The translations under genes were made by a program, and so were the position numbers. From Prevotella sp. (GTDB lineage: Bacteria; Bacteroidota; Bacteroidia; Bacteroidales; Dysgonomonadaceae): a DNA stretch of 6,044 nt. Positions 1-4,891 of the stretch are shown piece by piece (position 1 is the stretch's first letter; each line of letters opens with the position of its first letter). The stretch lies in contig JAISES010000385.1 in the NCBI GenBank assembly GCA_031263965.1, forward strand, positions 1-6,044. Reading direction: 5' to 3'. Below the pieces are notes generated by a model. It was not told the DNA's origin. It searched no databases and saw only the letters and a program-made list of their open reading frames with translations.

Positions 1-38
1 CTGAAAGCTAACTTTTGATTTTTTGTAAGTTTACCCAT
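1..38 (-). CDS. rplA: 50S ribosomal protein uL1 (L1), N-terminal fragment cut by the window edge
   Basis: Only the first 12 codons and two bases are inside the window. They read MGKLTKNQKLAF from an ATG at 38..36, which matches the N-terminus I know for L1 in Bacteroidales. The start lies 18 nt after the rplK stop, the usual rplK-rplA arrangement, so the two are co-transcribed. The bases before the ATG are A-rich with no Shine-Dalgarno motif. L1 forms the mobile L1 stalk beside the ribosomal E site. In other bacteria it also represses its own operon by binding the mRNA; I see no clear L1-binding stem here. The identification rests on the short peptide plus its position. Confidence 0.85.
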   Translation of the reverse strand, partial: MGKLTKNQKLAF

Positions 39-56
39 TTCTCAATTGAAGTTTAA

Positions 57-500
57 TTATTTAACATCAGGGAAAGCCCCTTTTACGGTAATACCCATAC
101 TTCTTGCTGTACCAGCAACCATCTTCATGGCTGATTCTATTGTAAAACAGTTCAGGTCGCCCATTTTATCTTCAGCAATAGCTTGTACCTGATCCCAGGT
201 AACTTCAGCTATTTTCTTACGATTTGGTTCTGCCGATCCGCTTTTTACTTTGGTAGCTTCCAGCAATTGAACTGCGACCGGTGGTTGTTTTACAATGAAA
301 TCAAAAGACTTGTCGGCATAGTATGTAATCACCACCGGCAATATCTTACCTGCTTTGTCTTGAGTTCTGGCATTAAATTGCTTACAGAAATCCATAATGT
401 TAATTCCTTTAGAACCCAATGCAGGGCCTACGGGAGGAGATGGATTTGCTGCACCGCCTTTAATCTGTAATTTTAATTGTCCAGCAATTTCTTTAGCCAT
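57..500 (-). CDS. rplK: 50S ribosomal protein uL11 (L11)
   Basis: The 147-residue product has the usual length and layout of bacterial L11. The N-terminal domain carries the proline-rich segment at residues 20-29 ([10 protein letters not shown]), the region that with 23S rRNA forms the thiostrepton site and the GTPase-associated centre. The RNA-binding C-terminal domain, roughly residues 75-147, ends in the family-typical GTARSMGI...KG region at 130-141. L11 sits at the base of the bL12 stalk, takes part in EF-Tu and EF-G function, and is needed for RelA activation in species with RelA. The start is an ATG at 500 preceded by an A-rich leader without a Shine-Dalgarno motif. It lies 62 nt after nusG and 18 nt before rplA, inside the secE-nusG-rplK-rplA run. 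Confidence 0.98.
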   Translation of the reverse strand: MAKEIAGQLKLQIKGGAANPSPPVGPALGSKGINIMDFCKQFNARTQDKAGKILPVVITYYADKSFDFIVKQPPVAVQLLEATKVKSGSAEPNRKKIAEVTWDQVQAIAEDKMGDLNCFTIESAMKMVAGTARSMGITVKGAFPDVK

Positions 501-562
501 TTCTGTTTTTAATTTTTAGTTTTAATAAACTTGAGATAGAACATCAGTATGCGTAACCAGAC

Positions 563-1108
563 TTACTGTTCTTTTTCGACTTGCATGTAATTCAATTCGA
601 GCGGAGTTTTCCGTCCGAATATCTTTACCATCACTTTCAGTTTCTTTTTTTCGGCATTGACTTCTTCAATAATACCGGAGAAGCCTGAGAAAGGGCCGTT
701 GGTCACCTTCACATTTTCCCCGACGAAGTATTGAACGTCCATGCTGACCTCCTGTTCATCCAATTCATCCATTGTGCCGAGTATCCGATTTACTTCCGCC
801 TGGCGCAACGGCTGGGGATTTTGCGTATCGGGCAAAAATCCCGCTACGTAATTGATATTACGTAACCTGTGGATAACCTCACCTACAAGAGCGGCCTCAA
901 TTAAAATATAACCGGGAAGATAAGCCCTCTCTTTCAGAACTTTCTTTCCGTTACGCATAATATAAGTTTTCTCCGTAGGAATGAGAACTTGAGAAATGTA
1001 TTTCCCTAAGTCAGTTTTCTTTATCTCAGCTTCAAGATATTCTTTGACTTTATTTTCTTTTCCGCTAACGGCACGCAAAACGTACCATTTCTTTCCGATT
1101 TCAGTCAT
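563..1108 (-). CDS. nusG: Transcription termination/antitermination factor NusG
   Basis: The protein has 181 residues, the normal NusG length. The NGN domain (about residues 6-110) starts KKWYVLRAVSGKE and includes the RAYLPGYILI strand at 61-70, which belongs to the RNA polymerase-binding face. A linker follows, then a C-terminal KOW domain (about 129-178) with the VKVTNGPFSGFSG turn. NusG clamps RNA polymerase, affects pausing and links it to Rho or to the ribosome through S10. The ATG at 1108 lies 14 nt after the secE stop, so the two genes share a transcript. No Shine-Dalgarno motif precedes it. It is clearly the housekeeping copy: its genomic place next to secE and rplK is canonical, and nothing suggests a specialised NusG paralogue of the UpxY type. 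Confidence 0.97.
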   Translation of the reverse strand: MTEIGKKWYVLRAVSGKENKVKEYLEAEIKKTDLGKYISQVLIPTEKTYIMRNGKKVLKERAYLPGYILIEAALVGEVIHRLRNINYVAGFLPDTQNPQPLRQAEVNRILGTMDELDEQEVSMDVQYFVGENVKVTNGPFSGFSGIIEEVNAEKKKLKVMVKIFGRKTPLELNYMQVEKEQ

Positions 1109-1122
1109 AGCTTTAGATAAAA

Positions 1123-1311
1123 TTAAAGACCATAGAAAAATTTAACCACTCGCTCAAATACTGAATCGACACCCCATACAACTAAAGCCATAAGAATGGA
1201 AGCTATCATGACTATGACTGCACTGCTTGTCAATTCTGCGCGAGAAGGCCAAGAGACCTTGTGTACAAGCTCGCCATAAGAATCCTTAATATAATTAATT
1301 ATTTTCTTCAT
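1123..1311 (-). CDS. secE: Preprotein translocase subunit SecE
   Basis: This is a short single-span SecE of 62 residues. An amphipathic N-terminal helix (KKIINYIKDSYGELVHK) leads to the conserved KVSWPSRAEL cytoplasmic segment at about residues 18-27. One transmembrane helix follows at about 30-50. SecE braces SecY in the inner-membrane translocon. I chose the ATG at 1311 over an in-frame GTG one codon upstream (1314), because the family normally begins MKKI. The start lies only 19 nt from the mature 3' end of tRNA-Trp, so processing of that tRNA would leave an mRNA with a very short leader. nusG follows after 14 nt. Confidence 0.95.
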   Translation of the reverse strand: MKKIINYIKDSYGELVHKVSWPSRAELTSSAVIVMIASILMALVVWGVDSVFERVVKFFYGL

Positions 1312-1330
1312 CACTCTTTTGAGTTATTTG

Positions 1331-1402
1331 CACGGGCGGAGAGATTCGAACTCCCGACATTTGGTTTTGGAGACCAACGCTCTACCACTGAACTACGCCC
1401 GT
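1331..1402 (-). tRNA. tRNA-Trp (anticodon CCA)
   Basis: The minus strand folds into a complete 72-nt cloverleaf. The acceptor stem ACGGGCG/CGCCCGT is fully paired, the D stem is GTTC/GAGC, and the anticodon stem TTGGT/ACCAA holds the loop CTCCAAA. The T stem GGGAG/CTCTC has one G-U pair and the TTCGAAT loop. The discriminator is G, as expected for bacterial tRNA-Trp. The 3' CCA is not encoded (CAA follows), so it must be added by the CCA enzyme. It sits between tuf and secE in the same orientation, so it is probably cut out of a longer tuf-secE-nusG transcript. Confidence 0.97.
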
Positions 1403-1407
1403 ATATT

Positions 1408-1437
1408 AAAGCCGGCCTGTCTTACAAAGCCGACTTT
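1408..1437 (-). terminator. Hairpin after tuf, likely partial terminator or processing signal
   Basis: On the minus strand AAAGTCGGC, 12 nt, and GCCGGCTTT form a 9-bp stem starting 14 nt after the tuf stop. The stem is followed by TTTAATAT, only a weak U-run. One pair is G-U in the minus-strand RNA but would be a C-A mismatch in plus-strand RNA, which supports a role in the minus transcript. Its place between tuf and tRNA-Trp suits an attenuator that keeps EF-Tu output far above SecE and NusG. A stability or processing element is equally possible. Confidence 0.5.
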
Positions 1438-1451
1438 TATATTAGAGATCC

Positions 1452-2639
1452 TTAATCTAAGATTTCTGTAATCTGTCCGGCTCCTACTGTACGTCCACCT
1501 TCGCGGATAGCGAAACGAAGACCCACGTTACAAGCTACTGGATAGATCAGTTCAACTGTGATAGTTACGTTATCGCCAGGCATAACCATATCTGTTCCTT
1601 CAGGAAGAGTAATCTCGCCGGTAACGTCGAGAGTACGCAGGTAGAACTGAGGACGATATTTGTTATGGAATGGAGTATGGCGTCCGCCTTCTTCTTTTTT
1701 CAGGATATAAACCTCAGCTTTAATTGTAGTATGAGGAGTGATTTTTCCCGGGTGAGTGATAACCATACCACGTTTGATTTCGTCTTTATCGATACCACGA
1801 AGTAGTAGACCCACGTTGTCGCCGGCTTGCCCGTCGTCAAGTATCTTACGGAACATTTCAACTCCTGTTACAACTGATTTTTTAGCCGTAGCGCCAAGTC
1901 CGATGATCTGAATTTCTTCACCGGTTTTGATCTTACCTGTTTCGATACGGCCAGTTGCTACTGTACCACGGCCTGTGATAGAGAAGACGTCTTCAACCGG
2001 CATCAGGAACGGTTTGTCCACATCACGCGGAGGAAGCGGAATCCAGGTGTCTACTGCATTCATAAGCTCCATAACCTGACTTACCCAAGGTTCAACGCCA
2101 TTCAAAGCACCCAGTGCCGAACCGCGGATAACAGGAGTATTATCGCCGTCGAATTCGTAGAATGAAAGAAGTTCCCTCATTTCAAGTTCTACTAATTCCA
2201 GCATTTCTTCGTCGTCAACGATATCGCATTTGTTCATGAAAACAACCAGTCTGGGAACGTTTACCTGACGTGCCAGAAGGATGTGTTCGCGGGTTTGAGG
2301 CATCGGACCATCAGTGGCGGCAACTACTATGATAGCGCCGTCCATCTGGGCAGCACCGGTAACCATATTTTTTACGTAGTCGGCGTGTCCCGGACAGTCA
2401 ACGTGCGCATAGTGACGGTTAGCTGTTTCATATTCAACGTGAGCAGTATTGATAGTGATACCGCGTTCTTTTTCTTCGGGAGCGTTGTCGATCGAATCGA
2501 ACGAACGGACTTCGGAAAGGCCTTTTTCAGCTAATACTTTAGTAATAGCAGCAGTCAAAGTAGTTTTACCATGGTCAACATGACCGATTGTACCAATATT
2601 TACGTGCGGTTTCGCCCGGTTAAAATGTTCTTTTGCCAT
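1452..2639 (-). CDS. tuf: Translation elongation factor EF-Tu
   Basis: The 395-residue product is full length. The GTPase motifs are all present: the P-loop GHVDHGKT at 19-26, the switch I region [14 protein letters not shown] at about 58-71 with the invariant Thr62, DCPGH at 81-85, NKCD at 136-139 and SAL at 174-176. Domain 2 (about 210-300) contains the [13 protein letters not shown] segment, and domain 3 runs to the C-terminal [13 protein letters not shown]-Tu carries aminoacyl-tRNA to the A site as a GTP complex. The start [20 protein letters not shown] is the standard one. The leader before the ATG has no Shine-Dalgarno motif. The gene follows two tRNA-Thr genes and precedes tRNA-Trp, an arrangement like tufB in Escherichia coli. 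It is the only tuf in this window. Confidence 0.99.
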   Translation of the reverse strand: MAKEHFNRAKPHVNIGTIGHVDHGKTTLTAAITKVLAEKGLSEVRSFDSIDNAPEEKERGITINTAHVEYETANRHYAHVDCPGHADYVKNMVTGAAQMDGAIIVVAATDGPMPQTREHILLARQVNVPRLVVFMNKCDIVDDEEMLELVELEMRELLSFYEFDGDNTPVIRGSALGALNGVEPWVSQVMELMNAVDTWIPLPPRDVDKPFLMPVEDVFSITGRGTVATGRIETGKIKTGEEIQIIGLGATAKKSVVTGVEMFRKILDDGQAGDNVGLLLRGIDKDEIKRGMVITHPGKITPHTTIKAEVYILKKEEGGRHTPFHNKYRPQFYLRTLDVTGEITLPEGTDMVMPGDNVTITVELIYPVACNVGLRFAIREGGRTVGAGQITEILD

Positions 2640-2714
2640 AATTAATCTTCTATTATTTAGTTAATGTATATATTTAATTCAATTTTGAATCAAGTAATCG
2701 GTCTATTTTACCAG

Positions 2715-2786
<72 letters not shown>

Positions 2787-2801
2787 AAATTAAAGCAAAT
2801 T

Positions 2802-2857
2802 TTTCAATAAAAACCATCCTTTATAAGAGCTGATTTATGCAGGAGTATTTATTGAAA
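2802..2857. repeat. 10-bp perfect inverted repeat between the two tRNA-Thr genes
   Basis: TTTCAATAAA at 2802-2811 is repeated inverted as TTTATTGAAA at 2848-2857, with 36 nt between them. The arms are AT-only apart from one C or G, so chance is a real possibility. The repeat fills much of the 128-nt gap (2787-2914) between the tRNA genes, in which I found no other gene or tRNA remnant. Confidence 0.35.
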
Positions 2858-2914
2858 TAAACAGTTAAGAAACCATGCGTATATACACCCTATCTTTCTA
2901 ATCCTTAATGCCTG

Positions 2915-2988
2915 AGCCTCTTGTCGGATTCGAACCAACGACCCCGAGATTACAAATCACGTGCTCTGGCCAGCTGAGCTAAAGAGGC
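2915..2988 (-). tRNA. tRNA-Thr (anticodon TGT)
   Basis: This 74-nt cloverleaf has a fully paired acceptor stem (GCCTCTT/AAGAGGC), a D stem GCTC/GAGC with a nine-base loop, and a T stem GTTGG/CCGAC with loop TTCGAAT. The anticodon arm CGTGA/TCTCG with loop TTTGTAA has a U-U opposition in the middle of the stem; as far as I recall this is normal for this tRNA in Bacteroidales. The anticodon UGU reads ACA and ACG. The discriminator is U and CCA is not encoded. It is the first gene after the promoter at 3040-3070, so it leads the tRNA-tuf-secE-nusG-rpl transcript. Confidence 0.97.
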
Positions 2989-3003
2989 ATAAATAGTCTG
3001 ATT

Positions 3004-3039
3004 TCGCCACCGTTGCGCTTTCCGGAAGCGAAACGGCGA
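3004..3039 (-). promoter_or_regulatory. GC-rich hairpin at the expected 5' end of the tRNA-tuf transcript
   Basis: TCGCC at 3004-3008 pairs with GGCGA at 3035-3039. CGCTT at 3016-3020 pairs with AAGCG at 3026-3030, with GTT/AAC between them, one G-A opposition, a 3-nt bulge and a 5-nt loop. It stands out as GC-rich in AT-rich flanks. It begins directly after the -7 box, so the transcript would start inside or at the edge of this stem. There is no U-run on either strand, which argues against a terminator. A 5' stabilising stem or a start-site control element is more likely. Confidence 0.5.
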
Positions 3040-3070
3040 CAAAATTAGAAATTATTTTTTAGAATAACAA
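3040..3070 (-). promoter_or_regulatory. Bacteroidota-type promoter for the tRNA-Thr/tuf/secE/nusG/rplK operon
   Basis: On the minus strand TTG at 3070-3068 is followed after exactly 20 nt by TAATTTTG at 3047-3040. This fits the Bacteroidota primary sigma consensus (about -33 TTTG or TTG, 19-21 nt, -7 TAnnTTTG). The spacer is AT-rich. Transcription should start a few bases after 3040 and reach tRNA-Thr(UGU) about 50 nt later. I see no comparable -7 box between this point and rplK in the intergenic gaps. Confidence 0.75.
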
Positions 3071-3119
3071 TACTTTATGTATTTATTTTTCTTCTGTTTT
3101 CTCTTTTGCATCAAAACCT

Positions 3120-3145
3120 CTCTTCGCCCTGTCGAGGAAGAAGAG
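3120..3145 (-). terminator. Candidate terminator hairpin of the rpsU-xerC-hpf transcript
   Basis: CTCTTC at 3120-3125 pairs with GAAGAG at 3140-3145. Inside that, CCT pairs with AGG around a GTCG loop, separated by a 2x2 internal loop. On the minus strand the stem is followed by AGGTTTTGATG, so there is a short run of four U bases. It sits 82 nt after the hpf stop and 50 nt before the next promoter, a reasonable place for a terminator. The U-run is poor, and the hairpin shares a few bases with element A, so confidence is low. Confidence 0.35.
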
Positions 3146-3216
3146 CCTGTTTAAATTTCTAACGAATATAGAAATAATTCTGAAAATTTGAATGACATAA
3201 ATTCAAACAGTTTCTT
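3141..3216. repeat. Element A: inverted repeat related to element B
   Basis: AAGAGCCTGTTTAAATTT at 3141-3158 and AAATTCAAACAGTTTCTT at 3199-3216 are inverted copies of each other at 15 of 18 positions, with 40 nt between them. The same core, AAGAAACTGTTTAAATTT, forms the arms of element B at 4942-5039. The interior also shares short pieces with element B when B is read on the minus strand (a CGAA.ATA piece just inside the arm, then TCTGAAAAT). The element starts 10 nt after the hpf stop. It may be a copy of a dispersed intergenic repeat family. It has no coding capacity that I trust. Confidence 0.55.
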
Positions 3217-3226
3217 AATGTAACTT

Positions 3227-3526
3227 TTACTTGGCGGTCGTTTTTTCCTTTACCTTGAGTATTTGTTTTTCGAGAGCTTCCACATTCAATAAAATGGCCT
3301 CTTCAAAGGTGTCTGCCACTTTATTGGCGAATAATTCCCCGCTTTTTATATTCAGTTTTACAGATGCCTCTTTATTGTTTGCTACCTCAGGCTTCACTAC
3401 CTTCAGGATAACCTCTGCATCGACAATTAGATCTGAAAATTTATCCAACTTAGACAATTTCTTTTCTATAAACTCTTTCAATTGAGCTGACGCATCAAAG
3501 TGCACTGATTGAATTGCAATATTCAT
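3227..3526 (-). CDS. hpf: Ribosome hibernation promoting factor, short form (HPF/RaiA family)
   Basis: The 99-residue product is a single S30AE/sigma-54-modulation-type domain. It opens with strand MNIAIQSVHFDAS, followed by helix LKEFIEKKLSKLDKF (16-30) and strands DAEVILKVVKPEV (36-48) and EASVKLNIKSGELFANK (53-69). It closes with helix DTFEEAILLNVEALEKQILKVKEK (72-95). There is no C-terminal dimerisation domain, so it is the short type. The family binds the 30S decoding region across the A and P sites and shuts ribosomes down in stationary phase or stress. The ATG at 3526 is preceded at exactly 7 nt by AAAGGAGG (3541-3534), the only strong and well-spaced Shine-Dalgarno motif at any full gene start here. 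It lies 19 nt after the recombinase stop, in one operon with rpsU. Confidence 0.95.
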   Translation of the reverse strand: MNIAIQSVHFDASAQLKEFIEKKLSKLDKFSDLIVDAEVILKVVKPEVANNKEASVKLNIKSGELFANKVADTFEEAILLNVEALEKQILKVKEKTTAK

Positions 3527-3533
3527 AATATTT

Positions 3534-3542
3534 CCTCCTTTA
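3534..3542 (-). promoter_or_regulatory. Strong Shine-Dalgarno motif of hpf
   Basis: The minus strand reads TAAAGGAGG, then a 7-nt spacer, then the hpf ATG. AAAGGAGG is complementary to eight consecutive bases of the CCUCCUUU stretch near the 3' end of 16S rRNA. The start codons of rplA, rplK, nusG, secE, tuf, rpsU, the recombinase and the acetyltransferase have nothing comparable. In this phylum the anti-SD is normally sequestered on the ribosome, which makes this site unusual and suggests conditional translation. Confidence 0.85.
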
Positions 3543-3545
3543 CTT

Positions 3546-4433
3546 TTAAGCTCTTGGGTGAGCTTTGTTATAAATTTTCTTTAGTTCTTCAAATGAAGTA
3601 TGCGTGTAAATCTCCGTTGCCGCAAGACTTGAATGCCCCAGTAATTCCTTTACCGCGTTAATATCGGCCCCATTATTCAACATACCCGTTGCAAATGAAT
3701 GCCTGAGCACATGCGGGCTTGTTTTCGACAGTGTCGGTATCTGCTTCAGACTCTCTGTCACTATGCGGTGAATCATCATCGGATAAAGCTTCTCTCCGTC
3801 TTTCTTAACAAAGAAATAACCGGATCGGTTCTCTGTTTCTTCATTCCGCACATTTATATATTGTCCTATCAGCAGCAGCATATCGTCACTGACGGGGATC
3901 AGGCGTTGTTTGTTTCGTTTTCCTGTAACCTGTATTGTTTTGGAGCTGAAATCAATATCAACATCTTTCAACCCCAGCAGTTCGGCCCGGCGTATACCTG
4001 TCACATAAAACAATTCGATCATGATATGATTCCGCAAGGCTTCAAATCCATCTTCTACCGCCGATTCATCCAATATTTTTTCCATATCGGAATTATTCAC
4101 GAATGCCGGTATCGGTTTTGAATTTTTGGGCCCTACTATCTTTTTCATGGGATTGGCCGATACCTCGCCTGTCCGCAACAGGTATTTATAAAACGACTTG
4201 AGCGCGCTTAATTTCCGGTTGACCGACCGTGGCGACATTTTATCTTCCATCAGGGACACAATCCACATACGAATAAGATCGTTGTCTACGGATTTAATAC
4301 CGACATCGGGAAAGTGCGACAGTAAAAATCCGGAAAACTGGCTCAGGTCTTTAGAATAAGAAATCTCCGTATGTAAAGAATAATTCTTTTCATAACGGAG
4401 ATACTTTATATATTTATCTATTAACGCCACCAT
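3546..4433 (-). CDS. xerC: Tyrosine recombinase, XerC/XerD type
   Basis: This is a 295-residue tyrosine recombinase of normal Xer length. The N-terminal SAM-like core-binding domain spans about 5-90 (LIDKYIKYLRYEKNYSLHT onward). The catalytic domain has all six active-site residues: Arg148 (TGIRRAEL), Lys172 (TGKRNKQR), His241 and Arg244 (SPHVLRHSF), His267 (LGHSS) and the nucleophile Tyr276 (IYTHTS). Xer proteins resolve chromosome dimers at dif with a partner recombinase at the septum. I chose the ATG at 4433 because MVALIDKY aligns with usual Xer starts; an in-frame TTG at 4448 would add five residues. It lies 64 nt after rpsU and 19 nt before hpf. The chromosomal housekeeping setting argues against a phage integrase; which of XerC or XerD it corresponds to cannot be told by eye. 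Confidence 0.93.
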   Translation of the reverse strand: MVALIDKYIKYLRYEKNYSLHTEISYSKDLSQFSGFLLSHFPDVGIKSVDNDLIRMWIVSLMEDKMSPRSVNRKLSALKSFYKYLLRTGEVSANPMKKIVGPKNSKPIPAFVNNSDMEKILDESAVEDGFEALRNHIMIELFYVTGIRRAELLGLKDVDIDFSSKTIQVTGKRNKQRLIPVSDDMLLLIGQYINVRNEETENRSGYFFVKKDGEKLYPMMIHRIVTESLKQIPTLSKTSPHVLRHSFATGMLNNGADINAVKELLGHSSLAATEIYTHTSFEELKKIYNKAHPRA

Positions 4434-4497
4434 TCGTCCGCTTTTCAATCGTGAATGACGAAGTTAATATTTTTATGCGAAAAAGACAATACCTGTT

Positions 4498-4689
4498 TTA
4501 ATCTTCAGAACGGTGCATAGCTTGGACATAAACCGCATGCAATCTCTGCACTCTCTTCACCACAGACGGTTTACGGAACTCCTGGCGTCTTCTCAGTTCT
4601 TTAACTACACCTGTTTTTTCGTATTTTCTTTTAAATTTTTTTAGGGCTCTTTCGATATTTTCACCTTCTTTAAGTGGAACAATGATCAT
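4498..4689 (-). CDS. rpsU: 30S ribosomal protein bS21 (S21)
   Basis: The 63-residue, strongly basic product reads MIIVPLKEGENIERALKKFK and continues with the helical RRRQEFRKPSVVKR segment, which is diagnostic of bS21. bS21 binds the 30S platform beside the 3' end of 16S rRNA. In Bacteroidota it is reported to help bS6 and bS18 hide the anti-Shine-Dalgarno sequence. Tyr54, present here in HAVYVQ, is as I recall the residue implicated in Flavobacterium johnsoniae. The ATG at 4689 follows a very A-rich stretch with no nearby Shine-Dalgarno motif. The gene opens an operon with the recombinase and hpf and has a leader of about 200 nt with its own odd features. Confidence 0.98.
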   Translation of the reverse strand: MIIVPLKEGENIERALKKFKRKYEKTGVVKELRRRQEFRKPSVVKRVQRLHAVYVQAMHRSED

Positions 4690-4743
4690 AATTGTTTTTT
4701 GTTTTATTTTTGTTTTTTATAAATTCTATTTTTTCGAAATCCT

Positions 4744-4760
4744 AAGATTTAAATAATCTT
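4744..4760 (-). promoter_or_regulatory. Small AT hairpin in the rpsU leader
   Basis: AAGATT at 4744-4749 and AATCTT at 4755-4760 form a perfect 6-bp stem around a 5-nt loop, 55 nt before the rpsU ATG. It is AT-rich and weak, so its role is uncertain. Confidence 0.3.
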
Positions 4761-4803
4761 CTTGTACGTTTAATCCGGGAATATATTTAATGAATTAGTC
4801 TTA

Positions 4804-4857
4804 TGAACATTACTGCCAAAGCAACATTAATTCTACTTAAAATTATATGTATGTTCA
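4804..4857 (-). repeat. 7-bp inverted repeat overlapping the leader ORF stop codon
   Basis: TGAACAT at 4804-4810 and ATGTTCA at 4851-4857 are perfect inverted copies. Allowing one bulged base, the pairing extends by two further pairs (AC/GT). In the minus-strand RNA the upstream arm begins with the TGA that ends the MIF leader ORF, so a ribosome on that ORF would cover the arm. Confidence 0.4.
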
Positions 4858-4866
4858 AAAGATCAT
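4855..4866 (-). other. Three-codon leader ORF (MIF-stop) behind a strong Shine-Dalgarno motif
   Basis: The minus strand reads AGGAGG (4876-4871), four bases, then ATG ATC TTT TGA. The Shine-Dalgarno match is perfect (AGGAGGT), the spacing slightly short but workable. The peptide is too short to act by itself. If used, it would be a regulatory minimal ORF or a ribosome docking site about 180 nt upstream of rpsU. Its existence as a translated ORF is inference. Confidence 0.4.
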
Positions 4867-4891
4867 CAAACCTCCTCTCTGTTTCGGGCTG

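Larger units (their letters stand above)
4690..4889 (-). promoter_or_regulatory. Long rpsU 5' leader with AGGAGG and inverted repeats
   Basis: From the promoter at 4892-4922 the transcript would run about 200 nt before rpsU. Near its 5' end it contains AGGAGG (4876-4871) and a three-codon ORF. A 7-bp inverted repeat follows, TGAACAT/ATGTTCA (arms 4857-4851 and 4810-4804). Then comes a 6-bp hairpin, AAGATT-loop-AATCTT (4744-4760), and an A-rich run just before the start codon. No second promoter, terminator or known riboswitch core is visible. The length and content suggest post-transcriptional control of bS21, but no mechanism is shown by the sequence alone. Confidence 0.6.

Noticed and set aside
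183..470. Plus-strand open frame of 95 codons
   Set aside because: It lies wholly inside rplK on the opposite strand, its peptide matches no family I recognise, and all supported genes are on the minus strand. Similar plus-strand frames inside tuf, hpf, xerC and hisS were dropped for the same reason.
1312..1314. GTG start for secE
   Set aside because: The adjacent ATG gives the usual MKKI start; the GTG adds only one residue.
1261..1455. Plus-strand open frame across tRNA-Trp
   Set aside because: Its ERFELPTFGFGDQRSTTELRP peptide is the well-known false translation of a reverse-complemented tRNA gene, often mis-annotated as a protein.
2677..2690. Palindrome ATTCAATTTTGAAT in the tuf leader
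   Set aside because: It is short, AT-rich and has almost no loop room; chance is enough to explain it.
4434..4448. TTG start adding five residues to the recombinase
   Set aside because: The ATG at 4433 fits the usual Xer N-terminus, and neither start has a Shine-Dalgarno motif that would favour the longer form.
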